A stretch of DNA of 39,205 nucleotides, taken from contig DKIV01000017.1 of assembly GCA_002454425.1 (NCBI GenBank), positions 1-39,205 of the forward strand, given 5' to 3'. Both the position numbers and the translations under genes were made by a program. The DNA comes from Sphingobacteriaceae bacterium UBA6709 (lineage in GTDB: Bacteria; Bacteroidota; Bacteroidia; Sphingobacteriales; Sphingobacteriaceae). Position 1 is the stretch's first letter. Each line of letters opens with the position of its first letter. The notes under the pieces are model-generated. The model saw only the letters and a program-made list of their open reading frames with translations. It did no database searches and was not told the origin of the DNA. This document shows, piece after piece, positions 16,856 to 24,564 of this stretch.

Positions 16856-18727
16856 TTATAAGTTAGCAGAAAGAAAGGACTCCAGCCGTTGGTGGAAATG
16901 AATTTCTTCATCTGAAGAGTACCCTCTTCGTGCCTGCTCCTCAAGAATATACGTTAGATTAACGCCGTTACTGCGTAGCTCGCGTACAAATTGACTCATC
17001 TCCGTACCATTTGCCTCGACACGTTCCGGATTATGCACGAGCATCAGAGGCGCCTTAAATTTATCGGAGTGAAATACAGGCGAAGCGGATCGAAAATATT
17101 CTGTTTCCGACTGCGGATTTCCCAGAATTTCATGATACCGGTGAACAACCTCATTTCTTTGAGGCGGCACATATTTCATAAAACTGAACAAGTTTACGAA
17201 TCCGGAACGAGATATACCACATTTATATATATCTGGTGTAAAACACAGGCCATACAGAGCGCAATAGCCGCCAAAGCTATTTCCTAATATTGCAACCCTG
17301 GAGGAATCAACCTGCCCCTTATTAACAAGGTAATTGACCCCCTCCCTTATATCACGCTGGATATTACGTCCCCATTCTTTAAATCCGGCGGCAAGAAACT
17401 TCTTCCCAAACCCGCGCGAACCACGATAATTTACCTGCAATACAGCATAGCCCTTACTTGCCAAAAATTGAACCTGTGGATTATAGCCCCACTCGTCGCT
17501 TTCGTGTGGTCCGCCATGCGGTACAACTACTAGGGGGAAAGTCTTGCTCTTAGTCCTCTTGGCGGGAGTGGTCAAAAAACATTGAATGGCCATAGAGTCG
17601 GAGCTGGTAAAGACAAATGACTGCATAGGACAGAGGCGCGCCTTCTTAAGGTATGGATTGGATTGGCTCACAGGGACGAGCTCATGGACATCTTTCCGAT
17701 ACACATAATAGGTTCCGGGAGACACATCGGACGATGCCAAAATAAGCAAATTACCGCTTTTGGATTCCTCGTCGATGATCTTGATATCACAATCGGGTCC
17801 TATCCTGGCGGCAAGGTCCTTAAATAATATCGCGGATTTCTCGTTAAAGAAGTACCGCTGTAGTCGCGGCGTTTTAAGTTCGGCAAACAAGATCTGACCA
17901 AGATTATTGGAATAGGCGGCATGAGTAACGTCAAGAGAGTCGTGCTCATAGATTGTTCGTATCTCTTTACCGCTATCTTCGCTTAGCTCTACCACAGACA
18001 TACGATCGCGACCAATATTCGATAAAGCATAGAATGAGGGCTTATCCCTTCCGCTATTTCCTATCGGGATGACCTGCGATTTAAAGTCAGTATGGATCAA
18101 CGCCCGAAAAGGTACGGTGGCTGAATTCCGAATAAGCAAGGTTTCTTGCGTTCCAGACCTGGCCAAGGCCATGTTTATCTGTCCATTACTGTTGCTGTAC
18201 CATCTGTGAATATTGCCCGGGTTCTTTAGTAAAATACGTAGATCACCTGAAATAATGTTATATTCATAAATATCATAAAGACCTTTGATAGATTTACTCG
18301 AAGCCAACAACAGACGTCCGTTAACGACTTTCTTAGTAACAAAATAAAGATCTTCAGCAATCAGGCTCTTTTCATTGCTGACATCGGAAGTGTTAATATC
18401 GATGGTAAAGACAGAAAAGAGCTTATCTTCCGCTCGCGTTGCCAGCGTCAAGGTCTGATCTCCTACCCAGGCGTAAGCAACCACATCCTTATTTTCCGCC
18501 ATAAGCTTCTGCTTACCAGTGGCTACTTCTTGAATATAAAGTGATGTTCCCGAAGATGTATGATGAAGAAAGGAAATATACCGGGAAGAAGGAGCAAGCT
18601 TGAAATCCAGTTTATCGATATGTTCAAAAAAAGGTCTTATCCGAGCCTTTGTTTCGTTTTCAGAGTGCGTGCAGGAGTTAGCTACTAACAACACTAAAAA
18701 ATAGAATAGTATAACAGCTGATTTCAC
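16856..18727 (-). CDS. S9 prolyl-oligopeptidase-like lipoprotein, probably catalytically inactive
   Basis: 623 residues. A lipoprotein-type signal (LLVANSC) is followed by a beta-propeller-like region (to about residue 380), then an alpha/beta-hydrolase domain: VVVPHGGPHESDEWGYNP, LQVNYRGSRGFGKKF, and nucleophile elbow GNSFGGY with S484. The other triad residues look lost. Where S9 enzymes have HGxxDxRV this protein has HNPERV (565-570), two residues shorter and without the Asp. Where they have EGHGF it has ARRGY, with R601 at the His position. Either it is a pseudo-peptidase or the triad is rearranged. It is first in an operon with a histidine kinase and response regulator, suggesting a periplasmic ligand-binding or sensing role. 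Length and domain order are normal for S9 family members. Confidence 0.8.
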   Translation of the reverse strand: MKSAVILFYFLVLLVANSCTHSENETKARIRPFFEHIDKLDFKLAPSSRYISFLHHTSSGTSLYIQEVATGKQKLMAENKDVVAYAWVGDQTLTLATRAEDKLFSVFTIDINTSDVSNEKSLIAEDLYFVTKKVVNGRLLLASSKSIKGLYDIYEYNIISGDLRILLKNPGNIHRWYSNSNGQINMALARSGTQETLLIRNSATVPFRALIHTDFKSQVIPIGNSGRDKPSFYALSNIGRDRMSVVELSEDSGKEIRTIYEHDSLDVTHAAYSNNLGQILFAELKTPRLQRYFFNEKSAILFKDLAARIGPDCDIKIIDEESKSGNLLILASSDVSPGTYYVYRKDVHELVPVSQSNPYLKKARLCPMQSFVFTSSDSMAIQCFLTTPAKRTKSKTFPLVVVPHGGPHESDEWGYNPQVQFLASKGYAVLQVNYRGSRGFGKKFLAAGFKEWGRNIQRDIREGVNYLVNKGQVDSSRVAILGNSFGGYCALYGLCFTPDIYKCGISRSGFVNLFSFMKYVPPQRNEVVHRYHEILGNPQSETEYFRSASPVFHSDKFKAPLMLVHNPERVEANGTEMSQFVRELRSNGVNLTYILEEQARRGYSSDEEIHFHQRLESFLSANL

Positions 18728-18957
18728 GTTAAAAAATTATAATACACGCAGCCCCCTTTGAATTAGTTCAGTCACTTGCTACAGTCAGGCTGTCTTACCT
18801 TTTTCAGTAGCGGCAACTTCATCGATGGTGGATTGTAAAGTCGATTAGAGGCAAAAATTTATTAATATAGCAAAGGTACTGCATTTAACAATTTGAAGGT
18901 GTAACATTTACAGATACAATAACCGACGCGCGAACAATGGAAAACTTACATTGTTAA

Positions 18958-18988
18958 TTTGCCTTAGATAATTTTCATCATATCTTCG
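18958..18988 (+). promoter_or_regulatory. Bacteroidota-type promoter for the DUF4286-rfbC pair
   Basis: TTTG at 18958-18961, exactly 19 nt, then TATCTTCG at 18981-18988 (one mismatch to TAnnTTTG). This matches the known sigma-ABfr layout of the phylum. The ATG follows only 4 nt later, predicting a leaderless transcript. Confidence 0.7.
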
Positions 18989-18992
18989 CCCC

Positions 18993-19292
18993 ATGATTTT
19001 ATATAACATTACCATTATTGTTGACGATTCTATTCTCGATGAGTGGCAACAATGGGTGAACAAAAATTTTATAGACCCTATAACAGAGACAGGGCTGTTT
19101 ATAGAAAAGAAAGTATTTAAGATCCTGGCCTCGCCAAATGAAGGCACGACCTTCAGTATTCAGTTTTTCGCTGAGGATGCTGAAAAGATCGCAACATATA
19201 GAGCCAAATTTGAAACTTCAATCATGGAGAAACATCAGCAGCAGTTCAAGGGCCTAGCTCTTTCGTTTATCTCATTAATGGAACAGATATAA
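18993..19292 (+). CDS. DUF4286 family protein
   Basis: 99 residues, normal length for this uncharacterised Bacteroidota family. The sequence begins MILYNITIIVDDSILDEWQQ and continues with FIDPITETGLF and SIQFFAEDAEKIATYRAKFE; an alpha/beta ferredoxin-like (dimeric alpha-beta barrel) fold is likely. No signal peptide or membrane segment, so cytoplasmic. The stop codon TAA is directly followed by the ATG of rfbC (no gap), which implies translational coupling. The start is supported by a good promoter ending 4 nt upstream. Confidence 0.8.
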   Translation: MILYNITIIVDDSILDEWQQWVNKNFIDPITETGLFIEKKVFKILASPNEGTTFSIQFFAEDAEKIATYRAKFETSIMEKHQQQFKGLALSFISLMEQI

Positions 19293-19841
19293 ATGACTTT
19301 TTTAGAAACAGCGATACCGGGAGTAGTGATCATCGAACCTCAGGTATGGAAGGACGACAGGGGATATTTTTTCGAAAGCTTCAGCGATGCGAAATTCAAA
19401 GAGGCTGGTATAGACACGAACTTCGTACAGGACAATCAATCCTTATCGCAGCGGGGTACCTTGCGGGGACTGCATGGACAGGCCGGACCTTACGCTCAGG
19501 GCAAGCTTGTAAGAGTAGTAAGTGGCAAGGTGATTGACATAGCTGTGGATATCAGGAAAGATTCGGAAACCTTTGGCGAATACGTGAGCGTTGAACTTAG
19601 CGCTGATAACTTCAGAATGCTATGGATTCCGGCAGGCTTTTTACATGGCTTCGTAACTCTCGAAGATAATACTATTTTCACTTATAAGGTGACCAATCCC
19701 TATAACAAAGCTTCAGAGATTGGCGTGATATGGAATGATCCAACACTGGATATTGATTGGCAGGTGGAGGAAAGAGAAATCCTGTTGTCAGAAAAGGATC
19801 TCTTGCTACCTTCCCTGGCTGAATTCGACTCACCTTTTTAA
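19293..19841 (+). CDS. rfbC: dTDP-4-dehydrorhamnose 3,5-epimerase
   Basis: 182 residues, the usual RmlC length. It epimerises C3 and C5 of dTDP-4-keto-6-deoxyglucose on the way to dTDP-L-rhamnose. Cupin-fold landmarks: DDRGYFFESF, FVQDNQSLSQRGTLRGLH with catalytic His H61, GKLVRVVSGKVIDIAVDIRK, LWIPAGFLHGFVTLED, FTYKVTNPYN (active-site Tyr region) and GVIWNDPTLDIDW. The residue after GLH is Gly where most homologues have Tyr or Phe. rfbA, rfbB and rfbD are not in the window, so this is an orphan copy. A bidirectional terminator follows. Confidence 0.95.
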   Translation: MTFLETAIPGVVIIEPQVWKDDRGYFFESFSDAKFKEAGIDTNFVQDNQSLSQRGTLRGLHGQAGPYAQGKLVRVVSGKVIDIAVDIRKDSETFGEYVSVELSADNFRMLWIPAGFLHGFVTLEDNTIFTYKVTNPYNKASEIGVIWNDPTLDIDWQVEEREILLSEKDLLLPSLAEFDSPF

Positions 19842-19846
19842 ATTAG

Positions 19847-19876
19847 ACGGGGTATATTAAGCCAATACTACCCCGT
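19847..19876. terminator. Bidirectional terminator between rfbC and flavodoxin gene
   Basis: Perfect 8-bp stem ACGGGGTA (19847-19854) with TACCCCGT (19869-19876) and a 14-nt loop. T-rich sequence follows on the plus strand and TAATTTAAAAA on the minus strand. The flavodoxin stop codon (19857-19859) lies in the loop and one stem arm is coding sequence. Confidence 0.7.
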
Positions 19877-20351
19877 TTATCCTTTTTATGGTGTTTACGA
19901 ATCTCGTTATTCCAATAGAATCTGTGTGGAACTCTATATTAGAGGCTGCGACTTTCCAAACCATAAGCTTTTCAAAGAAATTAAGTTTCTCAAAGTTTAC
20001 CATTCCCTGGAAACAGGCATTGCAGATACTATGATCCCTTAATTTATGAGAATAGGCTTTATCAAACTGACTTTCCGACTGATCTGATAGCAGGCCGCAC
20101 GTAAAGAGAGCTACCTCGCGGTTTAAGAGAAGCTTCTCATTTTTTTCACAAAATCTTTTGAGTTGAGGTTGGATAGCACCAAAGTAAACGGGACCTCCTA
20201 TGATGATCATATCGTAGTCAGCAACCTGGGGATCTGAGTCTTTACACAGGTTAATATAGCTAACATCATCGGCCGGCAGCTTTTTACCCATTAATCTTAC
20301 AATCTTCTCAGTCGAACCATTTTTCGTTGAGTATACTATGGCGATCTTCAC
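19857..20351 (-). CDS. Flavodoxin-fold protein (HemG-like flavodoxin_5 type)
   Basis: 164 residues. The FMN phosphate loop YSTKNGSTEKI is at residues 7-17, DMIIIGGPVYFGAIQPQLKR supplies the second FMN loop, and VALFTCGLLSDQ the third strand. The C-terminal part (CFQGMVNFEKLNFFEKLMVW) is like that of HemG-type menaquinone-dependent protoporphyrinogen oxidases, but similar proteins are often unassigned. A role in heme synthesis is possible, not shown. The 3' end lies within the terminator shared with rfbC. Cytoplasmic, and likely monocistronic. Confidence 0.75.
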   Translation of the reverse strand: MKIAIVYSTKNGSTEKIVRLMGKKLPADDVSYINLCKDSDPQVADYDMIIIGGPVYFGAIQPQLKRFCEKNEKLLLNREVALFTCGLLSDQSESQFDKAYSHKLRDHSICNACFQGMVNFEKLNFFEKLMVWKVAASNIEFHTDSIGITRFVNTIKRINGVVLA

Positions 20352-20528
20352 TTTTATTAATTCTAATTGAACAAAAAATATACCTCAGGAACCGAAGTGT
20401 AAAATTAGCGTAGCAAAAGCCAAAAAAAAATGACACGAGACACATTTACTTATTGGAATTATAAGAAATTGTCACATTATTCTAATGAGTTCATCACAGA
20501 GTTTCCTACATTTATCGCAAAAGAGAAA

Positions 20529-20569
20529 CCCCTGAGCATAGCAACAATCATGTTAGCTTTGCGCAGGGG
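20529..20569 (-). terminator. Terminator of the OmpA-like lipoprotein gene
   Basis: A long imperfect hairpin: CCCCTG (20529-20534) with CAGGGG (20564-20569), then GCA/TGC and AGC/GCT separated by single mismatches. On the minus strand it is followed by TTTCTCTTTT. It lies about 35 bp after the stop at 20604. Confidence 0.7.
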
Positions 20570-20603
20570 CGTATAATTATCCTGCCAATAAGCTAGGATG
20601 ATA

Positions 20604-21422
20604 CTATTTAATCAGATTATAAAGATCGTCCAGTTTGGGGGATAATACGATCTCTATTCGCCTGTTGCGACTTCTGCCATCAGCGTTTCCGTTATCGTCC
20701 AGGGGCTGCGTATCTCCTTTTCCCGTAGCAGTAATCCGCTTACTGTCTATGCGTTCATTAACTGTAAGGAAGCGCGCCACCGATGTAGCACGGAGCACAC
20801 TTAAGTCCCAATTGTCTTTAATCTGCCCTAAGTTGAAAACCTTCTGATTATCTGTATGTCCTTCTACGGAAATATTGATCTCTGGCTGCGACTGCAACAC
20901 GGCGGCAAGGCCGGAGAGCGCTTGTTTCCCGCGCTCATCAATAATTATACTTCCGCTACTGAACAGAAGTTTATCCGTTAGCGATACGTATACCTTTCCA
21001 TCTCGTATATCTACAGCAAGGCCATTTTGCTGAAAGCCCAACAGTGCCTTCTGTAATTTGTCCTTCAGTGCCAGTGAAGCTTCATCGCGTTTACGCAAGA
21101 TATCCTCAACTTCCTTCAAGCGAGCCTCGCGTTTTTTAAGATCATCATTAAGTCGTGTGCTTGCCGCCCGAAGATTGGCATTGTTAGAATTCAGTCCTTG
21201 TACCTTGCCATTGAGGTCGGCAATCTGGCTATGTAAAAGGGTGGTATCAGACTTCAGACGGAAAACTTCTTCTTCCAGATTATCTATACGGGTGTTGGCA
21301 TTCGTCAATGAGGTTGACAGAGAATCGCGTTGTGCCAGAATACCCTTATACTTCTTTGGCGACAACACTACGCATGATGTCAAAAAAAAGAGGGCCGGCA
21401 TTAAAACCAGAAATTTCTTCAT
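20604..21422 (-). CDS. OmpA-family peptidoglycan-binding lipoprotein
   Basis: 272 residues. Signal with lipobox (LFFLTSC, Cys at 17), then a long heptad-like coiled coil (about residues 28-125; repeated LxxxxxxLxxE patterns such as RIDNLEEEVFRLKSDTTLLH). The C-terminal OmpA domain contains LLFSSGSIIIDERGKQAL, ISVEGHTDNQ, WDLSVLRATSVARFL, ITATGKGDTQP and RSRNRRIEIVL, with the conserved peptidoglycan-contacting Asp/Arg. It probably tethers the outer membrane to the cell wall. It has its own terminator and stands between the flavodoxin gene and the respiratory cluster, apparently separate from both. Confidence 0.9.
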   Translation of the reverse strand: MKKFLVLMPALFFLTSCVVLSPKKYKGILAQRDSLSTSLTNANTRIDNLEEEVFRLKSDTTLLHSQIADLNGKVQGLNSNNANLRAASTRLNDDLKKREARLKEVEDILRKRDEASLALKDKLQKALLGFQQNGLAVDIRDGKVYVSLTDKLLFSSGSIIIDERGKQALSGLAAVLQSQPEINISVEGHTDNQKVFNLGQIKDNWDLSVLRATSVARFLTVNERIDSKRITATGKGDTQPLDDNGNADGRSRNRRIEIVLSPKLDDLYNLIK

Positions 21423-21537
21423 ATCGATAAATTTGATTGTAAAATATAGCGCAAGAACTGACCATAGTCTTGACTATATCAATTATGCAACTGGCATATT
21501 CTGCTCAATAATACAAAAAATGCTTAAGTTGAAAATA

Positions 21538-21564
21538 AGAATTCAGGCATAGAAATGGAATTCT
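21538..21564 (-). terminator. Weak terminator-like hairpin at the 3' end of the respiratory cluster
   Basis: Perfect 7-bp stem AGAATTC (21538-21544) with GAATTCT (21558-21564) and a 13-nt loop, followed on the minus strand by TATTTTC. It is AT-rich and so weak, but lies 29 bp past the last gene of the cluster. Confidence 0.4.
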
Positions 21565-21592
21565 GAAAAAGGAATAACATCGGAGAGGCACC

Positions 21593-21982
21593 CTACGGTG
21601 TATCCAGTTCCGGATGATATTTTACCTTAGGTGATAACCAATGTAACAGCACTACCCGGGAGTATCGATAATTTACCGGTGCCATCAGGAAAATAATAGC
21701 AAATAATACCGCCAGATATAACCAGGGCGATTCACTCTGTCCACTTATGTAGAACGTGAGGATGCCCGCGGTAACCATCTCAGCTACGTTGAAAGCGTAA
21801 CTAACATACATAGCCGCATAGAAATAACCGGGTTCGATTTCGTATCTCATGCCACAGTGAGGGCAATTCTCATACATACGCTGAGTTCCTAATCTGTAGA
21901 CAGGATCGCGATAGAGATCGCCCCGGCGACATTTAGGACACTTGCATTCGGCAATGGCTTTAAGCTGCGGTGTTTTGGACAT
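21593..21982 (-). CDS. DUF983 membrane protein with zinc ribbon
   Basis: 129 residues. The N-terminal half has two CxxC pairs (CPKC at 15-18 and CPHC at 40-43), a likely zinc ribbon, with RRGDLYRDPVY between them. Two or three membrane helices follow (YFYAAMYVSYAFNVAEMVTA and LYLAVLFAIIFLMAPVNYRY). This is the DUF983 family, often near cytochrome oxidase genes in Bacteroidota and Alphaproteobacteria, with no established function. It is the last gene of the ACIII/oxidase cluster, 12 bp after the preceding gene. An assembly role for the oxidase is inference from context. Confidence 0.8.
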   Translation of the reverse strand: MSKTPQLKAIAECKCPKCRRGDLYRDPVYRLGTQRMYENCPHCGMRYEIEPGYFYAAMYVSYAFNVAEMVTAGILTFYISGQSESPWLYLAVLFAIIFLMAPVNYRYSRVVLLHWLSPKVKYHPELDTP

Positions 21983-21994
21983 ATTAGAAAAGTA

Positions 21995-22249
21995 TTAATC
22001 AACGCCTATTTCGGAGGTTTTCTTCCGATACTTCTTGTACCAGATTAAGCCAACAGCACCAACAGCGAGATAAGGAGCGGCAAGCAAATATAAAATTCCA
22101 TCATTCAGGCCCTTACCTTCCGTATTGCCATTCTTTACAGAGCTTTCAGCATTAAGCGTACACATGGCACACTGCGCCGACACTGAAGTTGTCGAAAAAA
22201 ACAGTCCTACTGTAAATACCAAACCAAGCAGAATTCGAGGCCTTTTCAT
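21995..22249 (-). CDS. Small exported membrane protein with N-terminal QCAMC motif
   Basis: 84 residues. The signal peptide would be cleaved after residue 25 (STTSVSA), so the mature protein starts QCAMC with C27 and C30. A short polar stretch (TLNAESSVKNGNTEGKGLND) follows, then one transmembrane helix (GILYLLAAPYLAVGAVGLIW) and a basic C-terminal tail in the cytoplasm. The CxxC pair would therefore face the periplasm, suggesting copper or heme handling or thiol redox chemistry next to the oxidase. I recall similar small CAMC proteins in other Bacteroidota, all uncharacterised. It lies between the DUF420 and DUF983 genes. Confidence 0.7.
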   Translation of the reverse strand: MKRPRILLGLVFTVGLFFSTTSVSAQCAMCTLNAESSVKNGNTEGKGLNDGILYLLAAPYLAVGAVGLIWYKKYRKKTSEIGVD

Positions 22250-22267
22250 AATTAAACGTCATTTAAA

Positions 22268-22807
22268 CTAAAACGTATAATACGGGGAAATCATTATATA
22301 AACAATTACTCCGGTAAGCGTAACATACAGCCATACGGGATAACTCCATCTGACAAGCTTGCGATGTCGTTGCACATTCATCATGAAACCACTGTAGAAG
22401 CTTAACAGTACCAAAGGTAAAACTACCGCTGCTAAAATGATGTGAGTGATAAGTATAAAATAGTAAATATAACGTAAAGTTCCTGTGCCTCCATAGGTTG
22501 TCTGAATTCCGGTAGCATGAAAAATAATATAAGAAACCAGGAACAAGGACGAAAGGATAAAGGTAGTAACATTCAAAACCTTATGCGCCTTGATATTCTT
22601 ATTTCTAATTTGCAACAACGACACAATCAACAAGACGCTGCAGGTACCATTAAGAATAGCATTCAGGCGGGGTAGAAATAATACCCAGGCAGGGATTTCC
22701 GCGCCCTGAGGAAATAAGGTGATCATCTTGCTCTGAAGAATTAACACCACTAAGAATACAAAGATCGATACCACGGTAACGATCCTGAGAAATATTTTAT
22801 CGTTCAT
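22268..22807 (-). CDS. DUF420 family membrane protein
   Basis: 179 residues with about five transmembrane helices. Landmarks of the family are LPRLNAILNGTCSVLLIVSL, the helix HKVLNVTTFILSSLFLVSY, IFHATGIQTTYGG, LITHIILAAVVLPLVL and HRKLVRWSYPVWLYVTLTGV. His residues in the membrane (the HKVLN, FHATG, THIIL and RHRK positions) resemble potential heme or metal ligands. DUF420 proteins are commonly encoded with heme-copper oxidases and have been linked to oxidase maturation. The gene lies 12 bp after the SCO-like gene, so it is co-transcribed. Confidence 0.88.
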   Translation of the reverse strand: MNDKIFLRIVTVVSIFVFLVVLILQSKMITLFPQGAEIPAWVLFLPRLNAILNGTCSVLLIVSLLQIRNKNIKAHKVLNVTTFILSSLFLVSYIIFHATGIQTTYGGTGTLRYIYYFILITHIILAAVVLPLVLLSFYSGFMMNVQRHRKLVRWSYPVWLYVTLTGVIVYIMISPYYTF

Positions 22808-22819
22808 ATAGAATTTAAA

Positions 22820-23518
22820 TTAGGGCAGCGTGACCTGACGCAACTCTTCGGCAATGAGTACCTTCACCTCGTCCAATAACTTCTCGACCTGCTCCTTGCT
22901 CAACGCGTCATAATAGCCGCGAATCCGATTTTTGGCGTCAAGCAAAATTAACAATTGTCTTGAGATAATATGATTGGGATTTCTCGAATCCCTCAATACA
23001 TCCACAAAGAGCTGATTCCGGGCAAAATTATAAATCGTTTGCTCGTTACCTGTATAGAAGTTCCAGGTTTTAAGTGTATCTGCGCGATATCTGTTGGCGA
23101 ACGACAACAGCTTGCTGGCATTATCCGTGGCAGGATCTATGGTTATTGTGATATAACGAAGTCGCTTATTATGCTTATAAGTATCAACAACCTCGGCCAT
23201 ACTTTCATTAAGCGTAGCGCAGGACTGACAATTGGAATATGTGAAATTGATAATGGAGATAAATCCGGAACTATCAGGCACCTTAGAACTCCGACCATGT
23301 TGATCGATCAGCGAAACTGCCGCTACTCTGTGGTAGGTGGTATCAGGAATCTTCTTGCCGCGCTTTGTATGATAAGTACCTGACAAGGTCTTAGGTCCAT
23401 AGAACGACAGCGGTCGGTATCTATTTTTCCCTTTTTCCTGAAGCAAATAATACATTAATCCTGGCATCATAAGAATAGATGCCAGGATTAATACTTTCTT
23501 TAAAGATCGGTTGGTCAT
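22820..23518 (-). CDS. SCO1/SenC-like thioredoxin-fold protein with atypical metal site
   Basis: 232 residues. The N-terminal membrane anchor (LKKVLILASILMMPGLMYYL) is followed by a periplasmic thioredoxin fold: SGFISIINFTYSNCQSCATL, then RLRYITITIDPATDNASKLL and LLILLDAKNRIRGYYDAL. SCO proteins deliver copper to CuA of the oxidase and normally have CPxxxC-type CxxxC plus a distal His (DHS). Here the Cys pair is CQSC (C97, C100; two residues between), and the distal His position reads ISRQ, with the nearest His at 183. It may be a thiol oxidoreductase or a variant copper chaperone. It overlaps the subunit IV gene by 4 bp (ATGA), so translation is coupled. Confidence 0.8.
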   Translation of the reverse strand: MTNRSLKKVLILASILMMPGLMYYLLQEKGKNRYRPLSFYGPKTLSGTYHTKRGKKIPDTTYHRVAAVSLIDQHGRSSKVPDSSGFISIINFTYSNCQSCATLNESMAEVVDTYKHNKRLRYITITIDPATDNASKLLSFANRYRADTLKTWNFYTGNEQTIYNFARNQLFVDVLRDSRNPNHIISRQLLILLDAKNRIRGYYDALSKEQVEKLLDEVKVLIAEELRQVTLP

Positions 23519-23862
23519 CGTAACATGTGTAGCTGTAGGTATGACCCTTCAGTCAACATAAGCACGATCAGATATACTATGAAAATCAGCGATACGACGA
23601 TGCTGGTGATCAATGTTACGTTTTCGAATTTAAGGTGCATAAAGTATCCTACAATATAGTACGCCTTTAACAAGGTTAAAACAATGTAGGTAAAGTTTGC
23701 GATACCCTGTGGAACAATGCCCTTCTCTACAAGCACAAGAGCGATAAAAAACTCAAGTGCGGTAATGCCCAGCAGGTAGAAAAACACCTGCCATATCTTT
23801 GCTTTCGACAAGCCGGCATGTTCGTTATGACCGTGCTCCGTATTGTGATGTTCGTTATTCAT
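23515..23862 (-). CDS. Cytochrome c oxidase subunit IV
   Basis: 115 residues with three transmembrane helices (IWQVFFYLLGITALEFFIAL, TYIVLTLLKAYYIVGYFMHL, LITSIVVSLIFIVYLIVLML), matching the prokaryotic COX4 family. MHLKFE after the second helix is characteristic. The N-terminus is His-rich (His at 5, 6, 9, 11 and 14), like that of subunit I in this operon. It is a structural subunit of the aa3 oxidase in the inner membrane. It lies 12 bp after the subunit III gene and overlaps the SCO-like gene by 4 bp. Confidence 0.88.
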   Translation of the reverse strand: MNNEHHNTEHGHNEHAGLSKAKIWQVFFYLLGITALEFFIALVLVEKGIVPQGIANFTYIVLTLLKAYYIVGYFMHLKFENVTLITSIVVSLIFIVYLIVLMLTEGSYLQLHMLR

Positions 23863-23874
23863 AGAAATATTTTT

Positions 23875-24564
23875 TTAAACCAGGTAGAAGAATGTAAATA
23901 CGAAAACCCAAACCAAATCAACGAAGTGCCAATATAGACCAACCTTCTCTACCATAATATAAGTGCCCCGTTTTTCAAAGACATTTCCCATCGTCATAAA
24001 AAGAATGACGATATTTAGAATAATACCACTAAATACGTGAAATCCGTGAAATCCGGTAATCGTAAAGAAAAGATTGGCAAACTGTTGCGCCCCTACGCTT
24101 TCAGCCGCGTTGTAGTGTTCCGGGATACTTCCCCACCAATATCCTTCGTGATGTAAATGTGTCCATTCCGCAGCCTGACAGCCTAAGAAGATAAACCCAC
24201 CAATAATAGTAAGTATAAGATAATTAATCACCTGTTTCTTCTGACCATTGTGACCTGCGGATACCGCTAAAACCATGGTTACAGAACTCATGATGAGGAT
24301 AAACGTCATAATACCAACGAATACCAGAGGATAACCATGATCGGCTACACCAGGTACTGATTGAAATACCGTATCCGGATCGGGCCATGACAGATTACTG
24401 AATCTCTGCGCTCCATAATAGATCAGCAGCGCTGAGAACGTAAATGCGTCCGAGAGCAGGAAAAACCACATCATCAGCTTTCCGTACTCCGCATTCAACG
24501 GTGACACGCCACCGTTCCATGGTCCTGTTTTAATTTCGTCTAACTTTGAAACAGTAGTACTCAT
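23875..24564 (-). CDS. coxC: Cytochrome c oxidase subunit III (first copy by position)
   Basis: 229 residues from the ATG at 24564. An upstream in-frame ATG at 24612 would add 16 residues (MVSTVTYVKQNNNLQQ) unlike the family. Landmarks: GKLMMWFFLLSDAFTFSALL, AAEWTHLHHEGYWWG, FFTITGFHGFHVFSGIILNI and LYWHFVDLVWVFVFTFFYLV, with the conserved Glu and the FHGxHV and WHFVDxVW signatures. It has about seven helices. Subunit III stabilises the oxidase and the proton-uptake path. It follows a second subunit III gene after 133 bp that carry a hairpin, so it may also be separately expressed. Confidence 0.92.
   Translation of the reverse strand: MSTTVSKLDEIKTGPWNGGVSPLNAEYGKLMMWFFLLSDAFTFSALLIYYGAQRFSNLSWPDPDTVFQSVPGVADHGYPLVFVGIMTFILIMSSVTMVLAVSAGHNGQKKQVINYLILTIIGGFIFLGCQAAEWTHLHHEGYWWGSIPEHYNAAESVGAQQFANLFFTITGFHGFHVFSGIILNIVILFMTMGNVFEKRGTYIMVEKVGLYWHFVDLVWVFVFTFFYLV

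Noticed and set aside
20429..20485. Second Crp-like site upstream of the flavodoxin gene
   Set aside because: AAATG/CATTT arms occur at 20-bp rather than 22-bp spacing and a nearby TGTCACATT is only a half-site.
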